Part shown: piece after piece, positions 1 to 9,694 of the stretch
Position numbering within the stretch: the first letter of the stretch is position 1
How the letters are laid out: each line of letters begins with the position of its first letter
Assembly (NCBI RefSeq): GCF_024746835.1
Contig: NZ_CP080531.1
Span: forward strand, 1 to 64,000
Origin: Mesorhizobium sp. AR02
GTDB taxonomy: Bacteria > Pseudomonadota > Alphaproteobacteria > Rhizobiales > Rhizobiaceae
Length of the DNA stretch: 64,000 nucleotides
Direction of reading: 5' to 3'
Program-made: the position numbers and the translations under genes
The notes under the pieces: model-generated
What the model was told of the DNA's origin: nothing
What the model saw: the letters and a program-made list of their open reading frames with translations, nothing else
Database searches by the model: none

Positions 1-1083
1 ATGGGCTGGACGCTGGGCCGCTATTTCTTCTTCCGCTACGTGGCGATCACGATCTGGTTCTTCCTGGGTCTGCTGGCGCTGGTGTTCCTGATCGATTTCA
101 CCGAACTGTCCGGCCGCACCACCGGCCTGCCCGGTTTCACCTACGGAACGGCGGTGGCCATTTCAGGCCTTCGCATGCCGATGATCATGCTGCAGACAGT
201 GCCGTTTGTCGGCCTGTTCTCGGCGATGGCGACGCTGGTTTCGCTCAACCGCAGATATGAGCTGGTCATCGCGCGGTCCGCCGGCGTTTCCGCCTGGCAA
301 TTCCTTTTGCCATGCTGCATCGGAGCGTTGCTGTTCGGCTTTGTGTCGGTCGGGCTGATCAACCCTCTCGCCGCGCATGCCTTCTCCTTGTCCGAGCAGA
401 TCGAGACCCAGTTGCGCTCCGGCAAATCAAATACGGTTTCGGCCGATGCCGCCCCATGGATCCGCCAGAAAACCAGTACCGGTGACACCATTATCGGTGC
501 GCGGGCCATCCTCAACCAGGGACTGGAGATGGCCGATGCCGTCTTTTTCGTCCTCGACCAGCAAGGCAACATCGTCGAGCGAAAAGACGCCGCGCGTGCT
601 TACCTGCGGGACGGCTATTGGGAATTGCAGGATGTGAAGACCTTCAGGAACGGCACCATCCAGCCCGCGGCCAGCGATCGTGTGCCGACCAATCTGAAGC
701 CTGAATTCGTGCAGGAGCGGCTGGCGCGCCCCGAGACCATTCCGTTCTACGACCTGCCTGGAAAAATCGAGGTTGCCCGTTCCTTCGGCCTCAAGGCAAA
801 TGCGTTTGCCATGCAGTTTGATTCGCTGGTGGCGTTGCCGTTCCTCCTCGTCGCCATGACGCTGATTGCGGCAACAGTTTCAATGCGATTTGCGAGGATG
901 GGGCAATCGGCAACGATGATTCTGGGTGGCGTCGTTGCCGGGTTTCTGCTTTATGTCGTTTCGGTGCTGGTGAAGGCATTCGGCGTGGCGGGGTTCGTGC
1001 CGACCGCCATAGCCGCCTGGGTGCCGGTCGTGGTAGCTATGTTCTTCGGGGTGACTTTCCTGCTATACAAGGAAGACGGCTAG
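1..1083 (+). CDS. lptG: LPS export ABC transporter permease LptG
   Basis: This is an inner-membrane permease of the YjgP/YjgQ family. LptG pairs with LptF and the ATPase LptB to extract lipopolysaccharide from the inner membrane and push it along the Lpt bridge to LptD. The 360 residues show N-terminal hydrophobic segments (about 12-32 and 55-80), a soluble periplasmic middle domain (about 130-265) and C-terminal membrane helices (about 275-357), which is the family layout and length. The first ATG is base 1 of the window, so the ribosome binding site and the expected upstream lptF are not visible. The stop codon shares a base with the GTG of lptD, indicating one operon. Confidence 0.93.
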   Translation: MGWTLGRYFFFRYVAITIWFFLGLLALVFLIDFTELSGRTTGLPGFTYGTAVAISGLRMPMIMLQTVPFVGLFSAMATLVSLNRRYELVIARSAGVSAWQFLLPCCIGALLFGFVSVGLINPLAAHAFSLSEQIETQLRSGKSNTVSADAAPWIRQKTSTGDTIIGARAILNQGLEMADAVFFVLDQQGNIVERKDAARAYLRDGYWELQDVKTFRNGTIQPAASDRVPTNLKPEFVQERLARPETIPFYDLPGKIEVARSFGLKANAFAMQFDSLVALPFLLVAMTLIAATVSMRFARMGQSATMILGGVVAGFLLYVVSVLVKAFGVAGFVPTAIAAWVPVVVAMFFGVTFLLYKEDG

Positions 1084-3509
1084 TGAGGGAGGCGTTTTTG
1101 CCCAGCAACAGGCAGGCCAATCTGGCGCGCCTTTATGCGGCGAGCGCTTTGGCGTGCCTGCTTGCCTGCGCCGTGCCATTGCCTGCCTTCGCGCAGGAAG
1201 TCGGCAAGATGGCGACCAACGTTCCGGCCGGTTCGCAGATGCTGCTGGCCGCCGATACGCTGGTCTACAACAACGACAGCCAGACGGTGACCGCTGTCGG
1301 TGGTGTGCAGATCGACTATGGCGGCAACCGCCTCGTCGCCCAGAAGGTCGTATACGACCGCAACACCAAGCGGATGGTTGCCAGCGGTAATGTTGAGATC
1401 GTCAACAGCGACGGCACCAAGATCAATTCGCAGCATATCGATATCACCGACGATTTCGCCGACGGTTTCGTCAACGCGTTGCGCGTTGAAACCATCGACA
1501 AGGCCTATTTCGCCGCCGAAAGCGCCGAGCGCATGGGTGGTGTGCTGACCACATTCCACAATGGCGTCTACACCGCTTGCGAACCGTGCGAGGACAAGCC
1601 CGACAAGGCCCCGACCTGGCGCGTGAAAGCCAGGAAGATCATCTGGAATGGCGAGAAGAAGACGGTTCGCTTCGAGAATGCGAATTTCGAATTCTTCGGT
1701 TTTCCGCTCGCCTATCTGCCGGCGTTCGAGATCGCCGACCCGACAGTGAAGCGCAAGAGCGGCTTCCTGATCCCCGGCATCAGCTACAACAGCCACCTGG
1801 GCTACAGCGTCAGGATTCCCTATTATTTCGCACTTTCGCCGACATATGACCTGACGGTGACGGGAAGCGGCTACACCAAGCAGGGTTTCCTTGGCGAGGC
1901 CGAGTGGCGCCAGCGCTTCAACAATGGCGAATACACTTTGAAGATCGCCGGCATTCAGCAGCGGGATCCCGACGCCTTCATCGATAGCGCTGGACGCAAT
2001 GTCGATTCGGGCGCTGCCGGCGATCCGAACAAACTCCGCGGCATGATGGGCACCCAAGGCCAGTTCGCCATCAATGAACGCTGGAATTTCGGCTGGGACG
2101 TGCTGCTGCAGACCGACAAGGACTTCTCAAGCACCTACAACATCGACAAGTACAATGCTGCCGTCCACCAGTCGTCGGTCTACCTGACAGGTCTCAATGG
2201 CCGTAACTATTTCGACGTGCGCGCCATGCACTTCGACGTGCAGGAAAATACACTCAACAGCAATATCGCCGCGCGCAGCAACCAGCAGCCCTGGGTGCTG
2301 CCATCACTCGACTATGCATACATCCCCGATGTAGCGGTCGCCGGCGGCCAGTTGTCGCTCAATGTCAATGCGCGGGTCCTCCGTCGCGGTGAACTTGATC
2401 AGACTTTCAACACCCCATACGACGCCAGCACGCCCGTGCAGCGCGTGCGCGGCATTGAAGGCGAATCCGGCCGTCTCACTGCCGAGACTGAGTGGAAGCG
2501 GTCGTTCGTCACCGATGACGGGCTGGTGCTGACACCGTTGCTGGCGCTGCAGGGCGACGTCGACTACCTCAATGCCTCGTCGGCTTCGCTCACCGCCATC
2601 AACCAGATGGCGGCCAACCCTGATATTAATGCCAGCGCCGATATGCGTTCGTCGTTCGCCCGCTACATGGCAACCGCCGGTCTCGAAATGCGTTGGCCGC
2701 TGCTGTTTTCCATGGCCAGCGGGTCCAGCCATGTCATCGAGCCGATGGCGCAGGTGTTTCTGCGTCCCAACGAACAATATGTCGGTGGCCTCTCCATTCC
2801 GAATGAAGACGCCCAGAGCATGGTGTTCGACGCGACCACCCTGTTCGAACGCGACAAGTTCTCCGGTTACGACCGCATCGAAGGCGGCTCGCGGGCCAAT
2901 GTCGGCTTCCGCTATTCCGGCTCCTACATCAACGGCTGGGGCACCAATGCCATTTTCGGCCAGTCCTATCAGATTGGCGGCGTGAACTCCTTCGCAGAGC
3001 CGGATCTGGTCAATGTCGGCGCCTACTCGGGCCTTCAGACCACCAAGTCTGACTATGTCGGTCTGTTTGGCGTCAACAGCCCGAATGGGTTCGCGGCTTC
3101 GGTCAGCGGCCGCTTCGACGAACAGACCTTCGAGATGCGCCGCGCCGAGTTCAAGGCCGCCTATTCAGGCCTGCCGGTGTCGTTGAGTGCCAAATACGCC
3201 TTCATCCAGGCCCAGCCGCTCTATGGTTTCACCACCGACCGTCATGAGGTGACGCTGGGTGCGTCGACGCATCTTGCCCAGAACTGGCGCGTGTTCGGGA
3301 CAGGAACCTATGATCTGCAGGAAAGCCTGCTGGTCAAGGATGGGGTCGGCTTCGCCTACAACGATTCCTGCTTCACCTATCTGATGACGTACTCGCAGTC
3401 GCGTGACCTGAACACCAGGGAAGTGACACAGAGCATCGGCTTCAACCTGTCGTTCCGCACCCTTGGCGACTTCGGCTCGTCGACCAGCGCAATCGACACC
3501 ATCCAATAG
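1083..3509 (+). CDS. lptD: LPS-assembly protein LptD
   Basis: This outer-membrane beta-barrel inserts LPS into the outer leaflet. A signal peptide ends near an AFAQE-type site (about residue 38). An OstA/LptA-like periplasmic domain follows (about 55-170), then the C-terminal barrel with alternating aromatic strands to residue 808. The GTG at 1083 overlaps the lptG stop. An in-frame TTG at 1098 lies 4-5 bases after a GGGAGG sequence and may be the true start, shortening the protein by five residues without affecting the signal peptide. The next gene is a SurA-like chaperone, the usual partner in barrel folding. Confidence 0.93.
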   Translation: MREAFLPSNRQANLARLYAASALACLLACAVPLPAFAQEVGKMATNVPAGSQMLLAADTLVYNNDSQTVTAVGGVQIDYGGNRLVAQKVVYDRNTKRMVASGNVEIVNSDGTKINSQHIDITDDFADGFVNALRVETIDKAYFAAESAERMGGVLTTFHNGVYTACEPCEDKPDKAPTWRVKARKIIWNGEKKTVRFENANFEFFGFPLAYLPAFEIADPTVKRKSGFLIPGISYNSHLGYSVRIPYYFALSPTYDLTVTGSGYTKQGFLGEAEWRQRFNNGEYTLKIAGIQQRDPDAFIDSAGRNVDSGAAGDPNKLRGMMGTQGQFAINERWNFGWDVLLQTDKDFSSTYNIDKYNAAVHQSSVYLTGLNGRNYFDVRAMHFDVQENTLNSNIAARSNQQPWVLPSLDYAYIPDVAVAGGQLSLNVNARVLRRGELDQTFNTPYDASTPVQRVRGIEGESGRLTAETEWKRSFVTDDGLVLTPLLALQGDVDYLNASSASLTAINQMAANPDINASADMRSSFARYMATAGLEMRWPLLFSMASGSSHVIEPMAQVFLRPNEQYVGGLSIPNEDAQSMVFDATTLFERDKFSGYDRIEGGSRANVGFRYSGSYINGWGTNAIFGQSYQIGGVNSFAEPDLVNVGAYSGLQTTKSDYVGLFGVNSPNGFAASVSGRFDEQTFEMRRAEFKAAYSGLPVSLSAKYAFIQAQPLYGFTTDRHEVTLGASTHLAQNWRVFGTGTYDLQESLLVKDGVGFAYNDSCFTYLMTYSQSRDLNTREVTQSIGFNLSFRTLGDFGSSTSAIDTIQ

Positions 3510-3599
3510 CCGGCGAGACATCGTTTCGCCGCATAGGGCTGGCACGGATTCGCGCACCCGGGTGAGGACGAAATTGGGCGGAACCGGGATAGAATTGGG

Positions 3600-4532
3600 A
3601 TGCTAATGATGAGGAAATACCTCTTTTCAGCAGGGTTTGCGCTGCTTGTGGCGGCGACATCCGTGTCGATGACTGTCATGACGCCGCCGGCTTTCGCCAG
3701 CGAGATCAAATACGTCGTCAACGACATACCGGTCACGTCAGGCGATATCGCGCATCGCGCCGCCTTTTTGAAGCTGCAGCGGAAGAAGGGCGATGCCGCC
3801 CAGGAAATGATCGACCAGACGCTGCGCATGGCCGAAGCCAAGCGGCTTGGCATCCGCATCAGCGATGCCCAGGTCGAGGCTGCCTATCAGCGCTTTGCCG
3901 CGGGCAACAAGATGCAGCTCAGCCAGCTCGACGGCGTGATGGAGAAATCCGGCGTCGGCAAGGACCATTTCAAGGAGTTCATCCGCGCCCAGATGGCCTG
4001 GAACCAGGCCTTGAGTGCGCGCTACCGTTCCGGCGAAGGCGGCAGCGTGACCGAACAGGATGCGGTCAGGCGCATGCTCGACAAGGGCGGGGCCAAACCG
4101 AGCGCCACCGAATACATGCTGCAGCAGGTCATCTTCGTCGTGCCCGCCGCCGAACGCAGCGCGACGCTGGCCAAGCGCAAGCGCGAGGCCGATGCCATGC
4201 GCGCCCGCTTCAACGGCTGCAACACGACGCGCGAGTTCGCCAAGGGCCTCATCGACGTCACCGTTCGTGATCTGGGCCGGGTGCTGGCGCCGCAATTGCC
4301 GCCGGACTGGGCCGAACAGATCAAGGCGACCAAGGTCGGCGGCGCCACCGTCACGCGCGAAACCGATCGCGGCGTCGAGTTCATCGGCATCTGCTCATCG
4401 CGCGAAGTGTCCGACGACAAAACAGCCCAGATGGTGTTCCAGAGCGAAGGCTCCAGCGACAAGGCCGCCGACGATCTCAGCAAGAAATATGTCGACGAGC
4501 TGAAGGCGAAAGCCCGCATCGTCAAGCGCTGA
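3600..4532 (+). CDS. SurA-like periplasmic chaperone / peptidyl-prolyl isomerase
   Basis: This is a predicted periplasmic folding factor of the SurA N-terminal-domain family. It has a signal peptide (about residues 1-34, cleaved after PPAFA), a helical SurA_N domain (about 40-150) and a divergent parvulin-like segment (about 165-285). Position between lptD and pdxA is the conserved alphaproteobacterial context, where SurA assists outer-membrane proteins such as LptD. Three ATGs lie close together (3600, 3606, 3609), so the exact start is uncertain by up to three residues. The rotamase core is weakly conserved, so chaperone rather than isomerase activity is the safer inference. Confidence 0.85.
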   Translation: MLMMRKYLFSAGFALLVAATSVSMTVMTPPAFASEIKYVVNDIPVTSGDIAHRAAFLKLQRKKGDAAQEMIDQTLRMAEAKRLGIRISDAQVEAAYQRFAAGNKMQLSQLDGVMEKSGVGKDHFKEFIRAQMAWNQALSARYRSGEGGSVTEQDAVRRMLDKGGAKPSATEYMLQQVIFVVPAAERSATLAKRKREADAMRARFNGCNTTREFAKGLIDVTVRDLGRVLAPQLPPDWAEQIKATKVGGATVTRETDRGVEFIGICSSREVSDDKTAQMVFQSEGSSDKAADDLSKKYVDELKAKARIVKR

Positions 4533-4533
4533 C

Positions 4534-5562
4534 GTGAAGAGCGCGATGACCGCGCTGGCGCTGAGCGTCGGCGATCCATCCGGCATCGGCCCCGAAATCG
4601 CCATCGCCGCCTTCCTGGCGCGCGAGGCAGTCGGCTTGCCCGCCTTCTATCTTTTGACCGACCCGACGCTGATCGCCTCGCGGGCAAGCCAGCTGGGCGT
4701 GTCGGTGCCGATCGTCGAGACAATACCGGCGCAAGCGGCGCAGGTTTTCGCCCATACCTTGCCGATCGTTCCACTGGCGGCCCAGTTCGTCGACAGTCCC
4801 GGCCGGCCGGATCCGGCCAATGCGGCCGGCACCGTCGAGGCCATCGACCGCGCTGTCGCCGCCTGCCTTGCCGGCGACGCAGCCGCCGTCGTCACCTGCC
4901 CGATCGCCAAGAAGCCGCTCTACGACGCAGGGTTCCGCTTTCCCGGCCACACCGAATATCTGGCGCATCTGGCAGCCCGGCACAGCGGTGTCGACGCAAT
5001 GCCGGTCATGATGCTGGCAGGTCCCGACCTGCGCACGGTTCCCGTCACCATCCACATCGCTCTGGCCGAGGTGCCGAAGGCCCTGACCACCGAGCTGATT
5101 GTCGCGACCGCGCGCATCACTGCGGCCGACCTCGCCAGCCGCTTCGGCATCGCCAGGCCGAGGCTTGCCATTGCCGGCCTCAATCCGCATGCCGGCGAAG
5201 GGGGTTCCATGGGCCTGGAGGACGAGCGTATCGTGCGCCCGGCAGTCGACATCCTGCGCGCCGAAGGCATCGATGCTTTCGGCCCCCTGCCGGCCGACAC
5301 GCTGTTCCATGCGCGGGCGCGGGCAGGCTACGATGTGGCACTGTGCATGTATCACGACCAGGCATTGATCCCGGCCAAGACGCTGGCCTTCGACGAGGCG
5401 GTCAACGTCACGCTCGGCCTGCCCTTCATCCGCACCTCGCCAGACCACGGCACGGCCTTCGACATCGCCGGCAAGGGCATTGCGCGGCCGGACAGCCTGA
5501 TCGCGGCGCTGAAGCTCGCCAGAAGGCTCGCCGACACTGACGCAAAGGCCGTGGCTGCATGA
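4534..5562 (+). CDS. pdxA: 4-hydroxythreonine-4-phosphate dehydrogenase PdxA
   Basis: PdxA oxidises 4-phosphohydroxy-L-threonine in the DXP-dependent pyridoxal 5'-phosphate pathway. The 342-residue protein has the family signatures GDPSGIGPE near the N terminus, PGHTEYLA with the metal and substrate-binding His around residue 136, and the HDQALIP motif around 275 with another metal-binding His. The GTG start at 4534 lies one base after the surA-like stop; an in-frame ATG at 4546 is the alternative and would remove four residues. Clustering of pdxA with rsmA after lptD-surA is conserved across proteobacteria. Confidence 0.94.
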   Translation: MKSAMTALALSVGDPSGIGPEIAIAAFLAREAVGLPAFYLLTDPTLIASRASQLGVSVPIVETIPAQAAQVFAHTLPIVPLAAQFVDSPGRPDPANAAGTVEAIDRAVAACLAGDAAAVVTCPIAKKPLYDAGFRFPGHTEYLAHLAARHSGVDAMPVMMLAGPDLRTVPVTIHIALAEVPKALTTELIVATARITAADLASRFGIARPRLAIAGLNPHAGEGGSMGLEDERIVRPAVDILRAEGIDAFGPLPADTLFHARARAGYDVALCMYHDQALIPAKTLAFDEAVNVTLGLPFIRTSPDHGTAFDIAGKGIARPDSLIAALKLARRLADTDAKAVAA

Positions 5563-5587
5563 GCGCCGCCGTCTCGGGTCCGAACGC

Positions 5588-6427
5588 ATGAGCATCGACG
5601 GTCTGCCGCCGCTGCGCGACGTCATCGAGCGCCATGGGCTGCAGGCAAAAAAGGCGCTTGGCCAGAATTTCCTGCTCGACCTCAATTTGACCGGCAAGAT
5701 CGCACGCAGCGCGGGCGACCTGACAAACACCGTGGTGATCGAGGTCGGACCGGGGCCCGGAGGGCTGACAAGGGCGCTTCTTTCCAACGGCGCCCGCCGG
5801 GTCGTCGCCATCGAGCGTGATGAACGCTGCCTGGCTGCCCTTGCCGAAGTCTCCGCTCACTATCCCGGCCGGCTGGAGGTGATTTCCGGCGACGCGCTGA
5901 AGACCGACTTCGCCGCCCTCGCCTCTGCGGCTGCCGGAGACAGTGGTCAGGTGCGGATCGTGGCCAACCTGCCTTACAACATCGGCACCGAGTTGCTGGT
6001 GCGGTGGCTGACGATCCCGGCCTGGCCGCCCTTCTACGCCTCGATGACACTGATGTTCCAGCGCGAAGTGGCCCAGCGCATCGTCGCCGCGCCCGGCAGC
6101 GACGCCTATGGCAGGCTTGGCGTGCTGGCCGGCTGGCGCACGCAGGCCAGGATCGCCTTCGATGTGCCGCCCCAGGCCTTCACGCCACCGCCCAAGGTCA
6201 CCTCTTCGGTGGTGCATCTGGAGCCACGCACGACACCCCTGCCCACTGACGTGAAGAAACTCGGCCGCGTCACAGAAGCCGCCTTTGGCCAACGCCGAAA
6301 GATGCTGCGACAGAGTGTGAAAAGCCTCGGCGGCGAGGCCTTGCTCGAGCGCGCGGGCATCGATCCTACCCGCCGCGCCGAAACGCTCAGCGTCGAGGAA
6401 TTCGTGAGGTTGACGAACGCTGTTTAG
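5588..6427 (+). CDS. rsmA: 16S rRNA (adenine1518-N6/adenine1519-N6)-dimethyltransferase RsmA
   Basis: RsmA (KsgA) dimethylates two adjacent adenosines in the 3' hairpin of 16S rRNA late in 30S assembly. The 279 residues show the N-terminal KKALGQNFL signature, the SAM-binding loop [10 protein letters not shown] (about residue 54), and the catalytic NLPYNIG motif (about 127). A C-terminal helical domain has the QRRKMLRQS segment typical of the family. It lies 25 bases after pdxA on the same strand and is the last gene of the lpt-pdxA-rsmA run; the next gene is convergent. Confidence 0.95.
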   Translation: MSIDGLPPLRDVIERHGLQAKKALGQNFLLDLNLTGKIARSAGDLTNTVVIEVGPGPGGLTRALLSNGARRVVAIERDERCLAALAEVSAHYPGRLEVISGDALKTDFAALASAAAGDSGQVRIVANLPYNIGTELLVRWLTIPAWPPFYASMTLMFQREVAQRIVAAPGSDAYGRLGVLAGWRTQARIAFDVPPQAFTPPPKVTSSVVHLEPRTTPLPTDVKKLGRVTEAAFGQRRKMLRQSVKSLGGEALLERAGIDPTRRAETLSVEEFVRLTNAV

Positions 6428-6515
6428 CTCTCTTCGCCCCGGGTCCGAAGGACGGGTCGAGACAGGCGGCCCCTGATACCGGCAGGCAGATGGGGGCAGC
6501 GCGCACCAACGAGGG

Positions 6516-6575
6516 TATGGTGCCGCCCCTCATCCGGCCCTTTGGGCCACCTTCTCCCCGTGAACGGGGAGAAGG
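6516..6575. repeat. Palindromic intergenic element (two hairpins), RIME-like
   Basis: Between the convergent rsmA and gmk genes lie two perfect hairpins: GGCCC-TTT-GGGCC (6536-6548) and a 10-bp stem CCTTCTCCCC/GGGGAGAAGG (6550-6559 with 6566-6575). There is no T tract on either side, so it is not a classical terminator. The layout resembles repetitive intergenic mosaic elements described in rhizobia; related C- and G-rich stems occur in this window near 31.1 kb and 62.7-62.9 kb. Confidence 0.6.
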
Positions 6576-6583
6576 AAAAGACC

Positions 6584-7258
6584 TCATTCCGTCTTCTCGT
6601 CCAGCAACCCCGAGACAAAATCAAACAGACCGGGCCGGCGGTCGCGCCGCAATCGTTCGGCGACGACGATGCCGCGCACCTCGGCGAAGGCGCGGTCGAG
6701 ATCGTCATTGACGATGACGAAATCATATTCCTTCCAGTGCTCGATCTCGTTGCGGGCGTTCTTCAGCCGCGTCTCGATCACCGCTTCCTGGTCCTCGGCG
6801 CGGCGCTTCAGCCGGGCCTTCAATTCCTTCATCGACGGCGGCAGGATGAAGATCGAGACGATGTCGGCGCGCATCTTCTCCTTCAGCTGCTGTGCGCCCT
6901 GCCAGTCGATGTCGAACAGCATGTCGCGGCCTTGCGCCAACGCCAGTTCGGCGGGTTCGCGCGGTGTCGCATAGCAGTTGCCGTGCACCTCGGCCCACTC
7001 CAGCAGGGCGTCGGAATCGCGCAGCCGCTCGAACTCGCGCATGGTGCGGAAATGGTAGTGAACGCCCTCGATCTCTGAGCCGCGGCGCGGTCTGGTGGTG
7101 ACCGAGACCGACAGTTCGAGGCTGGAATCGCTTTCCAGGAGGTTGCGCGCGATCGTCGACTTGCCGGCGCCGGATGGCGACGACAGCACGAGCATCAGCC
7201 CCCGGCGGCGGATGCGGGACCCCAAATCCCTGGGAACCATCGGTTCCTTGGCAACCAT
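6584..7258 (-). CDS. gmk: Guanylate kinase
   Basis: Gmk phosphorylates GMP to GDP with ATP in the cytoplasm. The 224-residue protein carries the P-loop SPSGAGKST (about residues 27-35), the SVTTRPRR nucleotide-binding segment and the DIDWQGA motif (about 115). It is the last gene of the minus-strand fab-mltG-yicC-gmk cluster, four bases after yicC. An in-frame ATG codes for MVPRD seven residues later and could be the start; the upstream ATG is used here because it sits immediately after yicC, suggesting translational coupling. Confidence 0.94.
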   Translation of the reverse strand: MVAKEPMVPRDLGSRIRRRGLMLVLSSPSGAGKSTIARNLLESDSSLELSVSVTTRPRRGSEIEGVHYHFRTMREFERLRDSDALLEWAEVHGNCYATPREPAELALAQGRDMLFDIDWQGAQQLKEKMRADIVSIFILPPSMKELKARLKRRAEDQEAVIETRLKNARNEIEHWKEYDFVIVNDDLDRAFAEVRGIVVAERLRRDRRPGLFDFVSGLLDEKTE

Positions 7259-7261
7259 CGG

Positions 7262-8152
7262 CTACTCCAGATTCTGGACCTGTTCACGAAACTGGTCGAC
7301 CACGGCCTTCAGCTCCAGCCCGATCGCGGTGACGGCTGCGGCGTTCGACTTCGAGCACAGCGTATTCGATTCGCGGTTAAATTCCTGTGCCAGAAAATCG
7401 AGCTTGCGGCCGACGGCGCCGCCACCCTCGAGCAGGGCCCGGCCAGATGCGACATGCGTTTTCAGCCGGTCGATCTCTTCGCGGATATCAGCCTTGGTGG
7501 CGAGGAACGCCGCCTCCATGTGCAGCCGGCTCGCATCCAGATTGGCGGACGCGTCCATCAGCAGCCTGACCTGCTCGGCGATGCGCTCACGGATCGCCGC
7601 CGTCTCGCGTGACGGATCCGCCTCCGCGCGCAGCGTCAGTGCCTCGATGGCGTCGATGTGGCCGGACAGCAGCAAAGCCAGTGCCGCGCCTTCGCCCTGC
7701 CGCGCCTGCTCCAGCCCTTTCAGCGCTACGTCGAGCGCAGCCATGATGGCGATGTCGAGCGCCGCGCGCGCCTCTTCTGTTTCCACGGTTTCGGGAATGT
7801 CGAGGACGCCACGCAGCGACAGCAATCCGTCAGCCGTTGCGGGGGCAACGCCGAATTGCTCCTGCAGCCGCTTCGCCAGCCCGGCAAGGTCCTTTAGAAA
7901 CGCCTCGTTGACGACGGGTTGGGCCTGCGCGCCGGCGGCGCGGCCGATGGTCAGCGTCGCCTGGAAATTGCCGCGGGCGAAACGCTTCTGCAGCGTTTGC
8001 CTGACAGTCGGCTCCAGCCGTTCGAAACCTTGCGGCAGCCGCAACCGCACCTCGACGCTCTTGCCGTTGACGGACTTGACCTCCCAGGCGATCGAGGTGC
8101 CGTTATGCTCGGCGACGGCACGCGCAAATCCGGTCATGCTCTGCAAATTCAT
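7262..8152 (-). CDS. YicC/YloC family endoribonuclease
   Basis: Members of this family (E. coli YicC) are endoribonucleases. The protein opens with the family hallmark MNLQSMTGFARA and ends with the conserved C-terminal domain (about 205-296), including EFNRESNTL and a KAVVDQFREQVQNLE tail. The frame stays open 25 codons further upstream, but that extension lacks family similarity, so the ATG at 8152 is chosen (296 residues, normal length). It is tightly coupled to gmk downstream, a very common arrangement, with mltG upstream on the same strand. Confidence 0.9.
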   Translation of the reverse strand: MNLQSMTGFARAVAEHNGTSIAWEVKSVNGKSVEVRLRLPQGFERLEPTVRQTLQKRFARGNFQATLTIGRAAGAQAQPVVNEAFLKDLAGLAKRLQEQFGVAPATADGLLSLRGVLDIPETVETEEARAALDIAIMAALDVALKGLEQARQGEGAALALLLSGHIDAIEALTLRAEADPSRETAAIRERIAEQVRLLMDASANLDASRLHMEAAFLATKADIREEIDRLKTHVASGRALLEGGGAVGRKLDFLAQEFNRESNTLCSKSNAAAVTAIGLELKAVVDQFREQVQNLE

Positions 8153-8308
8153 GTCGCCTGCACACCCCTGGCGCATCACCCCAAAGCCAGTTTTCCGGAC
8201 GGGGCAAGTGCTGCTTAAAACAACCACGCCGCGGGTGCGTCAAAATCGGACGCTTGGCGTTCTTTCAAATGTCAGGCTGTCGCCTTCCAGGCAACGCCTT
8301 TTTTCGTC

Positions 8309-9592
8309 TTACTGGGCGTCACCCGCATCGCCGCCGGCATCGCCATTGTCGCCACCGGTGCTGTCGCTGCCGTCGGCAGGCTTGCCGTCAGCAGGCTTAT
8401 CGGTAGCGGGCTTGTCGGCATTGCCGTTGGTACCAGCGGCAGCGGCGGCCTTGGCCGCGTCATCGGCCTGCTTCTTCTGCAACGCACGATAGCGGGCGAC
8501 GTTCTCATTGTGCTCGTCCAGCGTCGCGGCAAAGACGTGACCGCCGGTGCCGTCGGCGACGAAATAAAGATCGTCGGTCTTCGATGGATTGGCCACGGCC
8601 TCAAGCGCCGCACGGCCCGGATTGGCGATGGGCGTCGGCGGCAGGCCGCTGATCACATAGGTGTTGTAAGGCGTCTGCTTCTGGATATCCGACTGGTAGA
8701 TCGGGCGGTCCGCGGGCTTCCCCTTGCCGCCGAACAGACCATAGATGATGGTCGGATCGGATTGCAGGCGCATGCCCTTGGCCAACCGGTTGAGGAACAC
8801 GGCGGCGACGCGCGAACGCTCGTCACCCCTGCCGGTTTCCTTCTCGACGATCGAGGCCAGGGTAACGAAGTCCTCGATATTGGCGAGCGGCAGGTCCGGC
8901 GCGCGCCGCTGCCAGACCTCGTCGACCAGCTTCTTCTGATCGGCCACCAGCTTGTCGATCATCTGCTGGCGCGTCGCGCCGCGGGTGAAGCGCAGCGTGT
9001 CGGTGGCAAGGCTGCCCTCGGGCGGCGTCTTCGCCGGCATGTCGCCGCTCAAGGCGGGCTCACCGGCGATACGCTGCAGGGCCTGCTCGACCGTCAGCCC
9101 TTCCGGAATGGTCAGTGAGTACATCACCGACTTGCCGCTCTTCAAAAGCTCCATGATGTCGCGCATGGATGCCTTGGGCTTGATCTCGTATTCGCCGGCC
9201 TTGAGCGCGGAATCGTTGCCGAAGGCACGCACGCCAAGGCGGAAGACGCGGGCATCGCTGATCAGTCCACGGCGCTCAAGCTGGTCGGCGATGTCCTGGA
9301 CGCCGGTATTCGGCTTGACCAGGAAGGTGTCGCCATTGGCCGAGGGACCGGGTTCGGTGAATTCCTGCTTGCCGAAGTAAAGCGCCGCGCCCGCCGCCAG
9401 AACCATCAGCATCACCAAGGAGATGACGAAGTTCATGAACACGACGACCTGGCTGCGCGAAGCGCGCGAGCGCTTCGGCGGCGGCGTCCCGGCTTCGGGC
9501 CGCAGGGCCTCGCTGGCTGTCTTCGGCACGATCGGCCCTGTGTTTGCCGGCCTTTGCCCGAATTCTCCGTTGCCCGCCGGATTTGTGTTCAT
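8309..9592 (-). CDS. mltG: Endolytic murein transglycosylase MltG
   Basis: MltG cleaves nascent glycan strands and is thought to end peptidoglycan polymerisation. The 427-residue protein has a cytoplasmic Pro/Arg-rich N terminus, one membrane helix (about 50-70), a LysM-like segment (about 85-140) and the YceG domain with the catalytic-Glu motif ASIVEKETG (about 245). The C terminus is a Asp/Gly/Ala-rich tail of roughly 45 residues, low-complexity and probably dispensable. It follows fabF on the same strand, as yceG does in many proteobacteria, though pabC is absent here between the two. Confidence 0.93.
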   Translation of the reverse strand: MNTNPAGNGEFGQRPANTGPIVPKTASEALRPEAGTPPPKRSRASRSQVVVFMNFVISLVMLMVLAAGAALYFGKQEFTEPGPSANGDTFLVKPNTGVQDIADQLERRGLISDARVFRLGVRAFGNDSALKAGEYEIKPKASMRDIMELLKSGKSVMYSLTIPEGLTVEQALQRIAGEPALSGDMPAKTPPEGSLATDTLRFTRGATRQQMIDKLVADQKKLVDEVWQRRAPDLPLANIEDFVTLASIVEKETGRGDERSRVAAVFLNRLAKGMRLQSDPTIIYGLFGGKGKPADRPIYQSDIQKQTPYNTYVISGLPPTPIANPGRAALEAVANPSKTDDLYFVADGTGGHVFAATLDEHNENVARYRALQKKQADDAAKAAAAAGTNGNADKPATDKPADGKPADGSDSTGGDNGDAGGDAGDAQ

Positions 9593-9694
9593 CTTGCCCT
9601 ACCGTTTGATCGCCCAACGAATCCCCTGCGGCAGAGTAGAGGCGAATATGGCAAAATTGACGGCACGCCGAAGCATCGTCCGGCAGCCGGACGA

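Noticed and set aside
1080..2057. A 325-codon minus-strand open frame over lptD
   Set aside because: No family features, and the lptD frame is complete.
7095..8492. A 465-codon plus-strand open frame over yicC
   Set aside because: Ser/Arg/Ala-rich composition is typical of out-of-frame GC-rich DNA; the minus-strand yicC is a strong family match.
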